Below, in pieces: positions 1-11,366 of a DNA stretch of 64,000 bases. Under the pieces are notes generated by a model. That model had not been told where the DNA came from. It saw only the letters and a list, made by a program, of their open reading frames with translations, and did not search any database. The stretch spans positions 19,220,001 to 19,284,000 of the forward strand of contig NC_071332.1 in assembly GCF_010183535.1 (NCBI RefSeq). Reading direction: 5' to 3'. The first letter of the stretch is position 1. Every line of letters starts with the position of its first letter. A program made the position numbers and the translations under genes. The stretch is from Caenorhabditis remanei. Taxonomy: Eukaryota > Nematoda > Chromadorea > Rhabditida > Rhabditidae.

Positions 1-677
1 CTATGTACAGCTTACCTCCGGACTCACTTCTTCAAGAAGCTTTGAGAATAGTTTTGCCAGTGTCTTCAGCAGTCACTTTTTCCGCTTATGCCAATACACC
101 CAAATGCCTTCGAGAAATTTTCAAAGGGAATCTTGACGCGGTGACTGTAAGAAAATATATGTTTGACTTCATGCCAAATCGCGCCATACAGTTATCTTTC
201 AACGATTTGAGGACAACAAACGCTAAAATGCTCTCGCTTCCTTGCACTGTCTTCAAAGTAAAAAACCTAAACCGCTATTTCAAGTTGTGGAAGAAGAAGA
301 AATGTAATCCTCGACTGGAATACTTGGAAGTGGCGACAGGGAGATGGGTTGAATATATAAAAATAAAGCCACTTCTGAAAGGACTCAACGCTGTTCAAAT
401 GCCCATTAGAACAGATAGAACATTCCGGGTTTTGGGGAATATAAAACAATTCAATTCGGATGACTCGAATGAGGAGATTACTAGTGAGTTTGATATAACA
501 AGAACCGACGGGAGACGAGCAACAATCAGAATTTCTTATTATGGAACCATTTGTTTCTACGTTTGGCCAGAATCTACTAATGAGACAACGAATATTGAGC
601 CAAATCAGTCATCATTCACGCGTGTATTTTCTCGAGTTTCTACTTTTTACAATTCATGTGTTGAACGGTTCAAATAA
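1..677 (+). CDS. F-box B/FBA_2 protein, C-terminal part (locus 1)
   Basis: The gene enters from the left edge; about 224 C-terminal residues are visible and the F-box exon lies outside. They carry the FBA_2 pattern: the PVSSAVTF strand, an REIFKGN..DAVTV block, the LNRYFKLW helix and RLEYLEV. They end with the FDITRTDGRRATIRI and CFYVWPES strands. After FYVWP comes the ~20-residue tail ending CVERFK that marks the first subgroup here. By family the product is a substrate adapter of an SCF ubiquitin ligase. An AATAAA signal lies at 872-877. It is closest to locus 2; their last 100 residues are nearly the same. The visible frame is open to a TAA at 675-677. Confidence 0.9.
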   Translation, partial: MYSLPPDSLLQEALRIVLPVSSAVTFSAYANTPKCLREIFKGNLDAVTVRKYMFDFMPNRAIQLSFNDLRTTNAKMLSLPCTVFKVKNLNRYFKLWKKKKCNPRLEYLEVATGRWVEYIKIKPLLKGLNAVQMPIRTDRTFRVLGNIKQFNSDDSNEEITSEFDITRTDGRRATIRISYYGTICFYVWPESTNETTNIEPNQSSFTRVFSRVSTFYNSCVERFK

Positions 678-895
678 CTGTTTTTGCTTCTAAATGCTTT
701 TTCATTTTTACTTTCAAATGACGAAATATATCTATCTCTTGTATAGTATTTTCAGACTCATTTTTTCCCGTTTTTTGCTTATTTTGTTGCTTCGTCAAAT
801 TTCTGATTAATACTGTCTACTTGCTGATTATATTTTTATTTGTTCCGATTTTTCACGACAACCGAAATTGTAATAAACAATTACTAATTTAAGTG

Positions 896-965
896 GCAAG
901 GGTGCTTTTACCAGACGTGTCATCCTCATTGTACAGGTATCGGCAGTGGTCTAATCATAGTGTTT
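896..965 (+). other. Conserved downstream module
   Basis: A block with core TATCGGCAGTGGTCTAATCA followed by a TAGTGTTTGGCC stretch. Similar blocks sit 3' of loci 2 (2745-2800), 3 (4722-4790), 5 (6779-6848, reversed) and 12 (18788-18862, reversed). A piece occurs at 63195-63220. Its role is unknown. Confidence 0.6.
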
Positions 966-1287
966 GGCCGTACAGGGCGATCTGTTGACTCAACTCTAAC
1001 CGGAAATGCATTAGACCCAACCTTTCTTCATAAATAGACTATGACTCCTTTTCCCATTTCTCCACTGTTCTCCTCCCCGACCAAGTCCATAGCCTCGTCA
1101 TCGTAACACAATATTGGGGAGGCAAACACTAGAAAACGCCCTCCATGTTGATCTTAACCGAGTGCAGCGGTGAGGACTCCCCCAACTGTACCTGGTATAA
1201 CGGGGTGAGACCCCGACGTAGCACAGTGGGAAGATTAACACGGTTCTATCCATTCTCCATTGTTCTCCTCCCCAACCTTCCCAGAGT

Positions 1288-1321
1288 GCTGCGTCGCGGT
1301 CGTACGTCGCGGTCTCAACCC
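1288..1321 (+). promoter_or_regulatory. Shared GC-rich upstream motif, locus 2
   Basis: Reverse-complement form of the tandem ACCGCRACGC motif, 60 bp before the ATG, followed by a conserved pyrimidine-rich leader that ends in TACCGAGATG. Confidence 0.6.
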
Positions 1322-1381
1322 TTATACACATTCCTCATTCATTGATTCCTCCTCATTTGTATTCCCTCTCCTTCTACCGAG

Positions 1382-2563
1382 ATGACGACTTCATTTCCTC
1401 TTCTTCGTCTTCCGTACCTTGTACTCATGCCTATCTTGGAACAAATGGCACTTCTGGATAGGTGAGTGAGAACTTATATTATTCGTGTATCCTCTACGTT
1501 TTTTCTCAGAATCGCACTCTCGGTTCTCTCGAAGCGAGCCAGAAAGTTTGTGAAACTACTCAAAATGAAATGTAACCATATCAATTTGAGATTGGAGGAT
1601 AATAGAGTCGAGATGAAAATGCTTTTTGATAATAGTGAAGAATTGAAAGTGTATATGTACATCTATAAATATAAAGTCGATTTGAGATATGGAAAGAATT
1701 ACTTTGAACGAATTATCTCTTGGCGGCCCGGTACCCTAACTCCAATGGACTACGTCCTTCCGATTATGGACATCACTCACTGCAAATCGATTAAAACATT
1801 GACATTCCCAAAAGAATCGGAACGCACTCCTGAATACGACGCTCTTATCCCACTCCTCATAAAGCTTCCAAAAATAGATGAACTCATTGTTGAGCACATC
1901 ACTTCATACGTTTTTTCTCCGGACTCACCGTTTCGAGACGTTTTGAAAATCGTTTTTCCAGTATCTTCTGCAATTAACGTTTACCATAACGTCCAAAAAC
2001 CCAAATACACCCGAGAAATTTTCAAAGGGAATTTTGACGCCGTTAGTGTGAGTCTCTATGGAAGTTACATCGCAACGTTTCCTCTCAATGATTGGAGATT
2101 TACGAATGCTAAGACACTTAAGCTTGATTGCTCAGGCTTCAAAGTAGAAGACCTAAACCAATATTTCAAGTTGTGGATGAAGAAAAAGTGTAATCCTAAA
2201 TTAGAATATTTGCAAGTGGCGACAAGAAGAGAGCTAAGCATTGAAGAAATGAATCTCCTTTTAAAAGGACTCAACGCTGTTCAAATGCCCATTAGAACGG
2301 ATAGAACATTCCGGGTGTTGGGGAATATAAAACAGTTCAATTCGAATGACTCGAAAGAGGAGATTATTAGTGAGTTTGATATAACAAGAGCCGACGGGAG
2401 ACGAGCAACAATCAGAATTTCAAATCGTCGAACCTTTTGTTTCTACGTTTGGCCAGAATCTACTGATGAGACAACGAATCTTGAGGCAAATCAGTCTTCA
2501 TTCACGCGTGTATTTTCTCGGGTTTCCACTTTTTACAATTCATGTGTTGAACGGTTCAAATAA
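1382..2563 (+). CDS. F-box B/FBA_2 protein (locus 2), intact
   Basis: Two exons, 1382-1461 and 1510-2563, encode 377 aa with a phase-2 intron of 48 nt. Exon 1 gives MTTSFPLLRLPYLVLMPILE, the start of the F-box, and exon 2 continues with RIALSVLSKRARKFVKLLK. I chose this start because the 80 nt exon is conserved in all intact paralogues. The protein then has DYVLPIMDITHC, the FBA_2 region (about residues 180-275, with the PVSSAI strand and LNQYFKLW helix) and the FYVWPES end with the CVERFK tail. By family it is an SCF ubiquitin-ligase adapter. An AATAAA lies at 2717-2722. No lesion is seen. Confidence 0.9.
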
Positions 2564-3316
2564 CTGTTTTTGCTTCTAAATGCTTTTTATTTTTTATTTT
2601 CGACTGTCGTTTTTTTGGAAACCATTACCGAAATATCTCTATCACTTTTTCTGTATTTGCCTACTCATCTGTTTCCCCTGTTCTTGTGTTAATTTGTTAC
2701 TTTTTCGAATTTTTGTAATAAAGTGTCACTTGCGAAACGTCTTCTTTTTTGATGTACAGATATCCGTAGTAGTATGATCATAGTGTTTGGCTATACATCT
2801 CATGCGTTGCCTGTCGTGCTTGCCGAGAATTCCATTAACTTTTTCACGGAATAGAATGAATGTTTTTTCTTTCGCAGTTGTCGTAACTTCAAGAGGAGAA
2901 CATTCTGAACATTTCCTTTTTTAACAATACAAACGAGGTCGTACAGAATGAGTAATACCGTTTTGCGGACGCGGTATCCCCCGATTCCACCTGGCGTCGA
3001 TTCGTCAGTCATCTGTACCCTATGTCTCCCTGAAGTTTTTTGTCTTCCCAGTGCGTACTTTAGCCGCATCGCGTTTGTGCTGTGCGGTCTATCCTCCTAT
3101 AGTGCCCCTATTGATTCTTCATCCACCTCTCGCCCTCATTAATTTGTATCAACACTCATTGGAGTAGCAAACACGAGAGATGCCCTCCGTGTAGCTGTTG
3201 ACATTCACAGGTTGCAGCGTCGCGGTCGTGCGTTGCGGTCTCACCCCTATTGTACCACACACAGTTCCCTCATTCATTGATTTCTCCTCATTTGTATTTC
3301 CTCTCGCTATATTGAG
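2564..3316. other. Intergenic between loci 2 and 3
   Basis: No gene. It contains the 3' UTR of locus 2, a downstream module (about 2745-2800), a diverged second copy of the upstream module (about 2965-3140) and the locus 3 promoter motif. Confidence 0.65.
3210..3244 (+). promoter_or_regulatory. Shared GC-rich upstream motif, locus 3
   Basis: GCGTCGCGGTCGTGCGTTGC form of the tandem motif, about 72 bp before the ATG at 3317. Confidence 0.6.
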
Positions 3317-4558
3317 ATGACGACTCCATTTCCTCTTCTCCGTCTTCCGTACCTTGTGCTTATGCCTGTCTTGGAACAAATGGAATTTTTGGAAAGGTGA
3401 GTGAGAACTAATATTAATGTTTTTATTATGCGAGCGTCCTCTGCACAGAGAAGCTTGAATTGATGATAAGTCTTCTTTTTCAGAATTGCACTCTCGGTTC
3501 TCTCCAAACGTGCCAGAATGCTTTTGAAACTTCTTAAAATGAAGGGTAAGTATATCAATTTATATCTGACGGATAACAAAATCAAGATTGGAGTGTTGTT
3601 TGACAATGGTGAACAATTGAGAATGGATATCTCAATGATCAGTTATCAAGAAGTTTCAATGATCGTATATTATCAAAACTCGAAGAATGAACAATGTTAC
3701 ATTCAACGGTGGCATGGTACACTACCTCCAATGGACTACGTCCTTCCGATCATGGACGTCACTCAGTGCGGGTTGGTTAAGCAAGTAATATTCCCAAAAG
3801 TATCTGAAAACGAGCCTGGATACGACACTACTATCTCACTCCTCACAAAGCTTTCAAAGATTGATGTAGTCGGTGTGGTGGACTTCACTTCGAACAGTTT
3901 TTATTGTGACTCAAGGCTTCAAAACGTTTTGAAAATCGTTTTTCCAGTAACTTCTGCAGTTATCATTCCTTACCACGCACTAGAACCTGAAGAACTCCGA
4001 GAAATTATCAGAGGGAATTATGACTCCGTGACTGTGAGAAAATATAGTGCTGACTACATGCCAAATCGCGATATGAAGTTTTCTCTTAACGATTTGAAGA
4101 TGACAAACGTTAGGTCACTCGAGATTGCCGGCCCAGCTTTTGAAGTGGAAGACCTAAACCGCTTTTTCAAGTTGTGGAAGAAGAAAGAATGTAATCCTCG
4201 ATTGGAATATTTGCAAGTGGCGACAAGGGGATGGGAAAGGAGCAAACTAATAAAACGCATTCTGAAAGGACTCAAAGTTGGTCTATATTGTTGCTTTAGT
4301 GCAGATCAATCATTCCTGGTATTGGGGGATATAAAACAGTTTATTTCGGAGATTGAGGATGAGTGGCTTACTTGGGAAACTGAAATAACAAGATCGGACG
4401 GGAGAGAAGCAACAATCGGAATTGGATCTCATGGAACGGTTTGTTTCAAAGTTTGGCCAGAATCTACAACAAATCGTGAGCCCAATCAGTCATCATTCAC
4501 GCGTGTATTTTCTCGGGTTTCTACTTTTTACAATTCATGTGTTGATCGTTTCAAATAA
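3317..4558 (+). CDS. F-box B/FBA_2 protein (locus 3), intact
   Basis: Exons 3317-3396 (80 nt) and 3484-4558 join in frame to 384 aa. The F-box runs from MTTPFPLLRLPYLVLMPVLE across the splice into IAVSVLSKRAR-type sequence. The FBA_2 block has PVTSAVII, LREIIRGNYDSVTV, the LNRFFKLW helix and RLEYLQV. The end is EITRSDGREATIGI, FKVWPEST and a tail closing CVDRFK. It is closest to locus 4: both share the RKYSADYMPNRDMKFS-type segment that loci 1 and 2 only partly keep. An AATAAA is at 4684-4689. A substrate-adapter role for SCF ligases is inferred from the family; nothing here identifies the target. Confidence 0.9.
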
Positions 4559-5143
4559 CTGTTTTTTGCTTGTGAATGACTTTTTATTTTTCATTTCAAT
4601 TTACTTGTTCCATCATTAACTTTCTGATTCACACTGTGTGATTATGTTTTCTTATTCCGATTTTTCACGACTACCAAAGTTTTAATAAACAATTACCAAT
4701 TAAAGTGGTAAGGGTGTTTGTCAGACGTATCATCTTGGCTGCACAGATATCGGCAGTGGTCTAGTTATAGCGTTTGGTCATACAGGTCATGCGGGGGCAA
4801 TCTCTCTGTTCAACGTTAACAGGATATGCATTAGGCCCAACCTTTCTCCATTAAGAGACTATGAACATCCATTTTCCCATTTCTCCATTGCTCTTCTCCC
4901 CGACCAAGGCCATGGCCTCGTAACACAATATTGGGTAGGAAAACAACAGATAACGCTCTCTACGACCCCGACGTAGCACTTTGGGAAGATTAACACGACT
5001 CTATTTATTGTCCCTTGTTCTCTTCCTCAACCTTCCCAGAGTGTCGCGTCGCGGTCGTGCGTAGCGGTCTCACCCCTACTGCACCAGACACATTCCTCAT
5101 TCATTGATTCCTCCTCATTTGTATTTCCACTTCTTCTCCCGAG
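4559..5143. other. Intergenic between loci 3 and 4
   Basis: No gene. It holds the 3' UTR of locus 3, a downstream module (4722-4790), a block shared with 990-1135, and the locus 4 promoter motif. Confidence 0.65.
5041..5076 (+). promoter_or_regulatory. Shared GC-rich upstream motif, locus 4
   Basis: GCGTCGCGGTCGTGCGTAGC form, about 68 bp before the ATG at 5144. Confidence 0.6.
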
Positions 5144-6333
5144 ATGACGACTGCATTTCCTCTTCTTCGTCTACCGTACCTTGTACTTATGCCTGTCTTG
5201 GAACAAATGGAATTTCTGGATAGGTGAGAAAGCATCTATAAAACTTATGCTTCCTATACGCTTCTCTTTTCAGAATCGCACTCTCTATTCTTTCCAAACG
5301 TGTCAGAATGTTCTTGAAACTTCTCAAAATGAAGTGTGAGTACATCAATTTAATACTGAAGGATAACACAATCGAGATGAAAGTGTTGTTTGATAATAGG
5401 AAAGAATTGAAAGTGGATATTTCAATGATCGGATACCATCAAGGGTTGAAATGTGGACATGACGACATTCGACTGTGGCCTCGTACACTACCCCCAATAT
5501 ATTATGTACTTCCGATCATGGACGTCACTCACTGCAAGTCGATTAAGAAATTGATAATCGCTGAAGCATCTGCAAACGACCCTGGATACGACACTACTAT
5601 CCCACTGCTCACAAAGCTTTCTAAAATTGATGAAGTCGTTGTTGACGACTTCACTTCGTACATCTTTTCTCCGGACTCACCTCTTCGAAACGCTTTGAGA
5701 ATTGTTTTACCAGTATCTCCTGCAGTTACCATTTCTTATCACGCTCTAAAACCCGAAGAACTCCGAGATATAATCAGAGGGAATTTTGAGTCTGTGACTG
5801 TGAGAAAATATAGTGCTGACTTCATGCCAAATCGCGATATGAAATTTTCTCTCAACGATTTGATGATGACAAACGTTAGGTCACTCGAGCTTGCTGGCCC
5901 AGCCTTCAAAGTAGAAGACCTAAACCGCTATTTCAAGTTGTGGATGAAGAAAAAATGTAATCCTCGTCTGGAATATTTGCAAGTGGCGACAAGAATGTGG
6001 GAAAGGAGGGAAGAATTGAATCTCCTTCTGAAAGGACTCAAAGTTGGTCTAGTTTGTTCCATTAGAACAGATCAAACATTCCGAGTTTTGGGAAATATAA
6101 AACAGTTCATTTCGGAAATTGAGGGTGAGTGGCTTCTTGATTCATTTTGCATAAGAAGAGTCGACGGGAGAAGAGCAACAGTCAGAATCGGAACTCGTGG
6201 AACTGTTTGTTTCTACGTTTGGCCAGAATCTACCAACAATACAACGCATCTTGAGCCAAATCGGTCTTCATTCATGCGTAAATTTCCATTTATCTCTAAT
6301 TTTTACAATTCATGTATTGAACGTTTCAAATAG
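5144..6333 (+). CDS. F-box B/FBA_2 protein (locus 4), intact
   Basis: Exons 5144-5223 and 5274-6333 give 379 aa. The 80 nt first exon ends ...LDR and the second begins IALSILSKRVRMFLKLLK. FBA_2 features are PVSPAVTI, LRDIIRGNFESVTV, LNRYFKLWMKKKCNPRLEYL and FRVLGNIKQF. The C-terminus reads FYVWPEST and then a tail ending CIERFK. The spacing of F-box, DYVLPIMDVTHC and FBA_2 matches loci 2 and 3. No lesion. It is the last of four same-strand genes; the next gene faces it tail to tail. Confidence 0.9.
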
Positions 6334-6873
6334 CTTGTTTTTTGATTTCATTTTTGATTGTCTATTCAGATTTGCAGCCTTCTTTGTCCGTAATTTTATA
6401 TTTGTTACCTACTGTGTCTGTTTATATTCCCTGAGTAACTTGTATCGTTTTTTTGTCAATTCGTTGGATTGTGTTTTTGTTGTTTTTTAAATGAATTTAT
6501 GGACGTGTATCTGATAATTTGTCTCTGAGGGAAAGCAACTATTCATTTCAGAAATTTGGAAAAGTAATAATACTTCATCAATGGTGCAAATATTGAATCT
6601 TACATATCAGGGTCAAGTAGGTACTATTCCAGCTGTACGATCTCGTTTCGTTTTTCGAAAACGATTCGAATGTTGACCTTTCGAAGTAACGACCGTTGCG
6701 AAAGGTCGGTTCTTGAATTTATCTGGTGAAAAAACTAGAATCGAGAGACCGCCTCGCACAACCGCAACGCGTTACCTGTATGGCCAAACTATATTATCAT
6801 GCTACTGCCGATATCTGTACAACAAAGATAACACGTCTTGCAGGCACCTTTGAATATTTATTTTCGAAATTAG
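6334..6873. other. Intergenic, convergent 3' ends of loci 4 and 5
   Basis: No gene. The left part is the T-rich 3' region of locus 4. Bases 6779-6848 hold the downstream module in the orientation of locus 5. Confidence 0.6.
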
Positions 6874-8162
6874 TTAAAGCAATAAATTAAGAAAACAACA
6901 GACTAAAAAAACAATCAGCAAAGACAAACAGATGGAAAGTACATCACAATCAGGGTTCCAATTGAAATTAGTCGAATAGAAGAGGAAAAAAGATTCACAA
7001 ACAAGAAGAAAACTTAGAAACAATCGTTCGAGATGTTCAATACATGAATTGGAAAAAGGTGAAATGAGTGAAGTCTGATTTGGCACAAGATTTGGCTTGA
7101 GATTAGTAGATTCAGGCCAAACGTAGAAAATAACGTTTCCATAGTTTGAAATTCTGATTGTTGCTGTTCTCCCGTCGACTCTTGTTATATCAAATTCAAA
7201 AATAATCCTCTCATGCGAACACAACTGTTTTACATTCCCCAAGACCCGGAATTCTCTCTGTGTTTCAATTGGAACTGGAACAGCGTTCAGTCCGTCCAGA
7301 AGGAGATCCACAGTTTTCTTGTCATATATTCCCATTTTCAAGTATTCCAGTCGATCATTACATATTTTCTTCATCCACAACTTGAAATAGCGGTTTAGGT
7401 CTCTTACGTTAATCGTTCCATAGTAAAGCTCAAGTATCTTAGCGTTTGTAATCCACAGATCATTAAGAGTAATCAACTTGTTAAAATGGTTTAAAATCAC
7501 GGCGTCAAAATTTCCTTTGAGAATTTCTCGAAGGTGATTGTGGTTTTGGAAACGACTGGAAATAGTAACTGCAGAAGATACTGGAAAAACAGTTCTCAGA
7601 ACTTTGAGAAGTTTTTTTTCTTTATGAAATATTGCTTCATAAGAATAATAGCTATCAGACGGAATGTGTTCGACAACGACTTGATCAATTTTTGGGAGTT
7701 TGGCGACGATTGGGATACAATCGTGTTCAGAAATTCTAACGATTATGAACTTATCGATCGACTTGCAATGCACGACGTCCATAATTGAAAGGACATAGTC
7801 TGCTGGAAGTAGACTACTGTCGCGCCATGAATAAACCGGTTTATATCGATTCATGAAAAAGCTTTGTTGATATTCATCGATATACATATTCGCTTCCAAT
7901 ACTATCGTAAAATCACAAAACACTATCATCTCGATTCTGTTACTATTCCATTTTAACTTGACATTCTTACTCTTCATTTTGAGTAGTTTCACGTACTTTC
8001 TGGTTCGTTTGGAAAGAATAGAAAGTGCAATTCTGAAAAAGGAAGCGCAATAGGAACAGAAGTCTTATAGATGCTCACTCACCTATCCAGAAATTCCATT
8101 TGTTCCAAGACAGGCATAAGTACAAGGTACGGTAGACGAAGAAGAGGAAATGCAGTCGTCAT
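6874..8162 (-). CDS. F-box B/FBA_2 protein with hydrophobic C-terminal extension (locus 5)
   Basis: Exon 1 is 8162-8083 (80 nt) and exon 2 is 8032-6874; together they encode 412 aa. The F-box and FBA_2 blocks are complete (DYVLSIMDVVHC, PVSSAVTI, LREILKGNFDAV, LNRYFKLWMKKICNDRLEYL, FYVWPEST). Relatives stop after CIEHFK; here the bases after CIEH differ (CTCGAACGA) and the stop is lost. Translation continues about 50 residues through former 3' UTR. The added tail is strongly hydrophobic: FLSFLLVCESFFLF, then DVLSICLSLLIVFLVCCFLN. It could be a membrane anchor or an inert read-through. The gene is otherwise intact. Confidence 0.85.
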
Positions 8163-8961
8163 CTTGGTAGAAGGAGTAAAAATACAAATGAGGAGGAATC
8201 AATGAATGAGGAATATGTGTGCGGTGCTGTCGGGGCGAGAACGCGACGCACGACCGCAACGCGGAATGCTGGGAAGATTAATATCTACGCGGAGGGCATT
8301 TTTAGTGTTTGCTTCCCCAATGAGAGTGGGTACAAATTAACGATGGTGAGAGGTGGACGAGGAAAGGACTCTGTAGGAGGATAAACCGCACCGCACGACC
8401 GTGTAGCGAGTGAAGTGCGCTCTGGGAAAACAAACATTTTTAGGATGGCAAACCAGAGATGTGTGCGTACTGGGGAGTCTTCGTAGACTCTTAGAAACCA
8501 ACACTCAAACCTTTGCCTCTTCATTAACATGGAGAGATCCATTACTGTTTGCTGTAGTGTTGCGACACGTTAGAGGGACGGTGAACCCATGTCACATGGC
8601 ATTATTGATTGATTGTCACAGGCGTCCATTTTGACAATTCCATCCGTTGGTCGCCGCAGGAGAGAGGTGAACAAGATAAATCTCTCCGGGAAGATAAACA
8701 TAAGGATGAAGTGACGAGACCCAGGAAAAGTTTGGTTCGCGCACTCCGGGAAGATATACATGCTGGCCGATAAGGGAGGAGGACTTTTCGCCACTGATTC
8801 AAGTGGATTTCCAAAAGGAGAAACATTTATATACTGAACGTGAAAGTATGTGATGTTTTTAGTAACAAATAAAATAACGGACAAAACAGTCAGCGAATGT
8901 AAATAGGGAGTCAAGAGAAAAAGCGAGAACATTTACAGGAGAAAAGAATGCATAAAAACAG
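8163..8961. other. Intergenic upstream of locus 5
   Basis: No gene. The promoter motif of locus 5 is at 8233-8264, and a second, weaker copy near 8386-8440 leads into the conserved GGGAAAACAAACAT block. The rest (8450-8960) shows diverged repeats of CTCCGGGAAGATAAACAT type. Confidence 0.6.
8233..8264 (-). promoter_or_regulatory. Shared GC-rich upstream motif, locus 5
   Basis: ACGCGACGCACGACCGCAAC tandem motif, about 71 bp upstream of the start at 8162. Confidence 0.6.
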
Positions 8962-10582
8962 TTACTTAAAATGTTCAATACATGAATTGTAAAAAGAAGA
9001 AAACGAAGAAAATGCACGTATGAATGAAGACTGATTCTGGCGAAACGGCGAAACGTAGAAACAAACCAATCCATGATTTGAAATACTGATTGCTGCTATT
9101 CTCCCGTCGGCTCTTGTTATATCAAATTCCCAAGTAATTTTCTCATCCGAATGATATTGTTTTATATTTCCTAATACCCTGAGTGATCTATCTGTTCTAA
9201 TGGGTACTTGAACAGCGTTGAGTCCTTTCAGAAGGAGATCTTTAGTCACATTTTCGCGTGTCCGCACTATCAAGTTTTCGAGTCGAGGATTACATTTTTT
9301 CTTCATCCATAACTTGAAATAGCGGTTTACGTTTTCTACTTTGAATGATGAACCATCAAGCTTGAGTGTCTTAGCGTTTGCTATTCTCCAATCATTGAGT
9401 GAAAACCCCTTGATATTCCATGGGTGACGCAAACTAACGACGTCGAAATTCCCTTTGAAAACTTCTCGGGTGTATTTGGGTTTTCGGACTTGATCAGAAA
9501 TGGTAACTGCAGAAATTACTGGAAAAATGATTCTCAAAACTTTCAGAAGCGGTGAGTCCGGAGAAAAATAGTATGAAGTGGTGTGCTCAACAATGAGTTC
9601 ATCAATCTTTGGAAGCTTCATGAGGAGTGGGATATGCGGGTCGTATTTAGGGTTGTATTCAGCTACTTTTGGGAATGTCAATTTCTTAATTGACTTGCAG
9701 TGGGTGACGTCCATGATCGGAAGAACGTAGTCCACGTGAGGACGTGTACAGGACCAAGTATTCCAGTCGATCATTACATATGTTCTTCATCCACAACTTG
9801 AAATAGCGGTTCAGGTCTCTCACGTCAAGCTTTACTGTATGAATCTCAAGTGTCTTAGCGTTTGTAATCCACAAACCATTAAGAGTAATCCAGTTGTCGG
9901 GCCACTTTAAAATCACGGCGTCGAATTTTCCTTTGAGAATTTCTCGGAGGTGATTGTGGTTTTGGAATCGATAGGAAATAGTAACTGCAGAAGAAACTGA
10001 CAAAACGGTTCTCAGAACTTTGAGAAGTCTTTTTTCTTTTTGAAATAGTGCTTTATCAGTAAGAACGTTAAAGGACCAATCGTATTCAACAACGACTTCA
10101 TCAATTTTTGGTAGTTTTGCAACAATTGGGATACAATCGTGTTCAGAAATTTCAGAGACAACGAAACGATTGATCGATTTGCAGTGAATGACGTCCATAA
10201 TTGAAAGGATATAGTCCACTGGAAGTAGACTACCGTCGCGCCATGAATAAACCCGTTTATGTATATTGATTCTTGAAAGTGCTTTGTTGATATTTATCAA
10301 TATAAATATTCACTACCAATTCTCTGGTAAAATCACAATACACTATCATCTCGATTTTGTTACCATTCAGTTTTAAATTGACATATTCATTCTTTATTTT
10401 GAGTAGTTTCACGTACATTCTGGCTCGTTTCGAGAGGAGAGAGAGTGCAATTCTGAAACAGGAAGTGTAATGGGCACATACGTCATTTAGATGCTCACTC
10501 ACCTATCCAGAAACTCCATTTGTTCTAAGACAGGTATAAGTACAAGGTACGGAAGGCGGAGAAGAGGAAATGCAGTCGTCAT
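8962..10582 (-). pseudogene. Chimeric F-box B pseudogene (locus 6)
   Basis: Exon 1 (10582-10503) and the exon 2 start (10451) are normal, with MTTAFPLLRLPYLVLIPVLE then IALSLLSKRARMYVKLLK. A frameshift near 10258-10262 ends that frame at NQYT. The next frame resumes at YSWRDGSLLPVDY and runs through a locus 5-like FBA_2 to NDRLEYL (about 9770). There it jumps into the HVDYVLPIMDVTHCKSIKK part of a second, locus 2-like gene that runs to CIEHFK at 8962. DYxLxIMD, the FBA_2 block and the PVSSAV strand therefore occur twice. The join looks like a deletion or unequal crossover between two tandem genes. Two frame breaks make a working protein unlikely. Confidence 0.85.
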
Positions 10583-11366
10583 CTCGATAAAAGGAGAGGA
10601 AATACAAATGAGGAGGGATCAATGAATGAGGAATCTGTGTCTGGTACAGTACGGGGTGAGACCGCGACGCACGACCGCAACGCAACACTCTGGGAAGATT
10701 AAAATCTACATGGAGGGCATTTTTAGTGTTTGCTTCCCCAATGAGAATAAGTAAAAATGAATGATGGTGAGAGGTGGATGTGAAATGAATAGGCGAACTA
10801 TAGGAGACCGCACCGCACGACTGTGACGAGGCTGAAAAGCCCGTTGGGAAGATAAACGTCTTTAGGAAGCCAATGCAAGGGTACGAGATAGGGTACAGAT
10901 GATTGAGGAATCAATGTCTATAGGTATCGGGGGAGACCGCGACGCAGCACTCTGGAAAGATTAACATCTACGCGGAGGGCACCTCTAGTGGAAGACAAAC
11001 ACCTTCATAGAGAAAATTCAAGGATGCGTACATATAGGGAGTCTGAACCACCACACAAACCTTCGGCTTTATTGTAGCAAGTATTGGAAACCTAGGAAAA
11101 ATGACGGAATTGAAACGTGAGGGAGCAGTTTGATTTCATACGCAAATATATCCAAAACTGAGCTAACATCTAAAAACTTGTCATTTACTAATTATTTATG
11201 GGGCTAGACAACATCTGTTAGAATAGTGATCTTCAGATGTTCTCACGACTACTGTAAGATTTACCCTTATTGCATATTGACTTACTGTAATTAGAGTTTT
11301 ATTTATAATACAGTTATTAGAAAAAGATAATCAAACAGTGAATGAAATACATAGTGTGATAGAGAA
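10583..11366. other. Intergenic between loci 7 and 6
   Basis: No gene. The promoter motif of locus 6 is at 10660-10690. Two further diverged copies (about 10800-10835 and 10930-10955) suggest remnants of deleted genes. Confidence 0.6.
10660..10690 (-). promoter_or_regulatory. Shared GC-rich upstream motif, locus 6
   Basis: GACCGCGACGCACGACCGCA tandem motif, 78 bp upstream of the start at 10582. Confidence 0.55.

Larger units (their letters stand above)
678..1381. other. Intergenic: 3' UTR of locus 1 and promoter of locus 2
   Basis: No gene. It holds the AATAAA of locus 1 (872-877), a conserved downstream module (about 896-965), a block also present near 4800-4945 and 63190-63390, and the promoter motif of locus 2 (1288-1321). 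Confidence 0.7.

Noticed and set aside
896..965. Conserved block as a spliceosomal RNA, SL RNA, tRNA or 5S gene
   Set aside because: It did not match what I know of these RNAs, and no cloverleaf or Sm-like site was seen.
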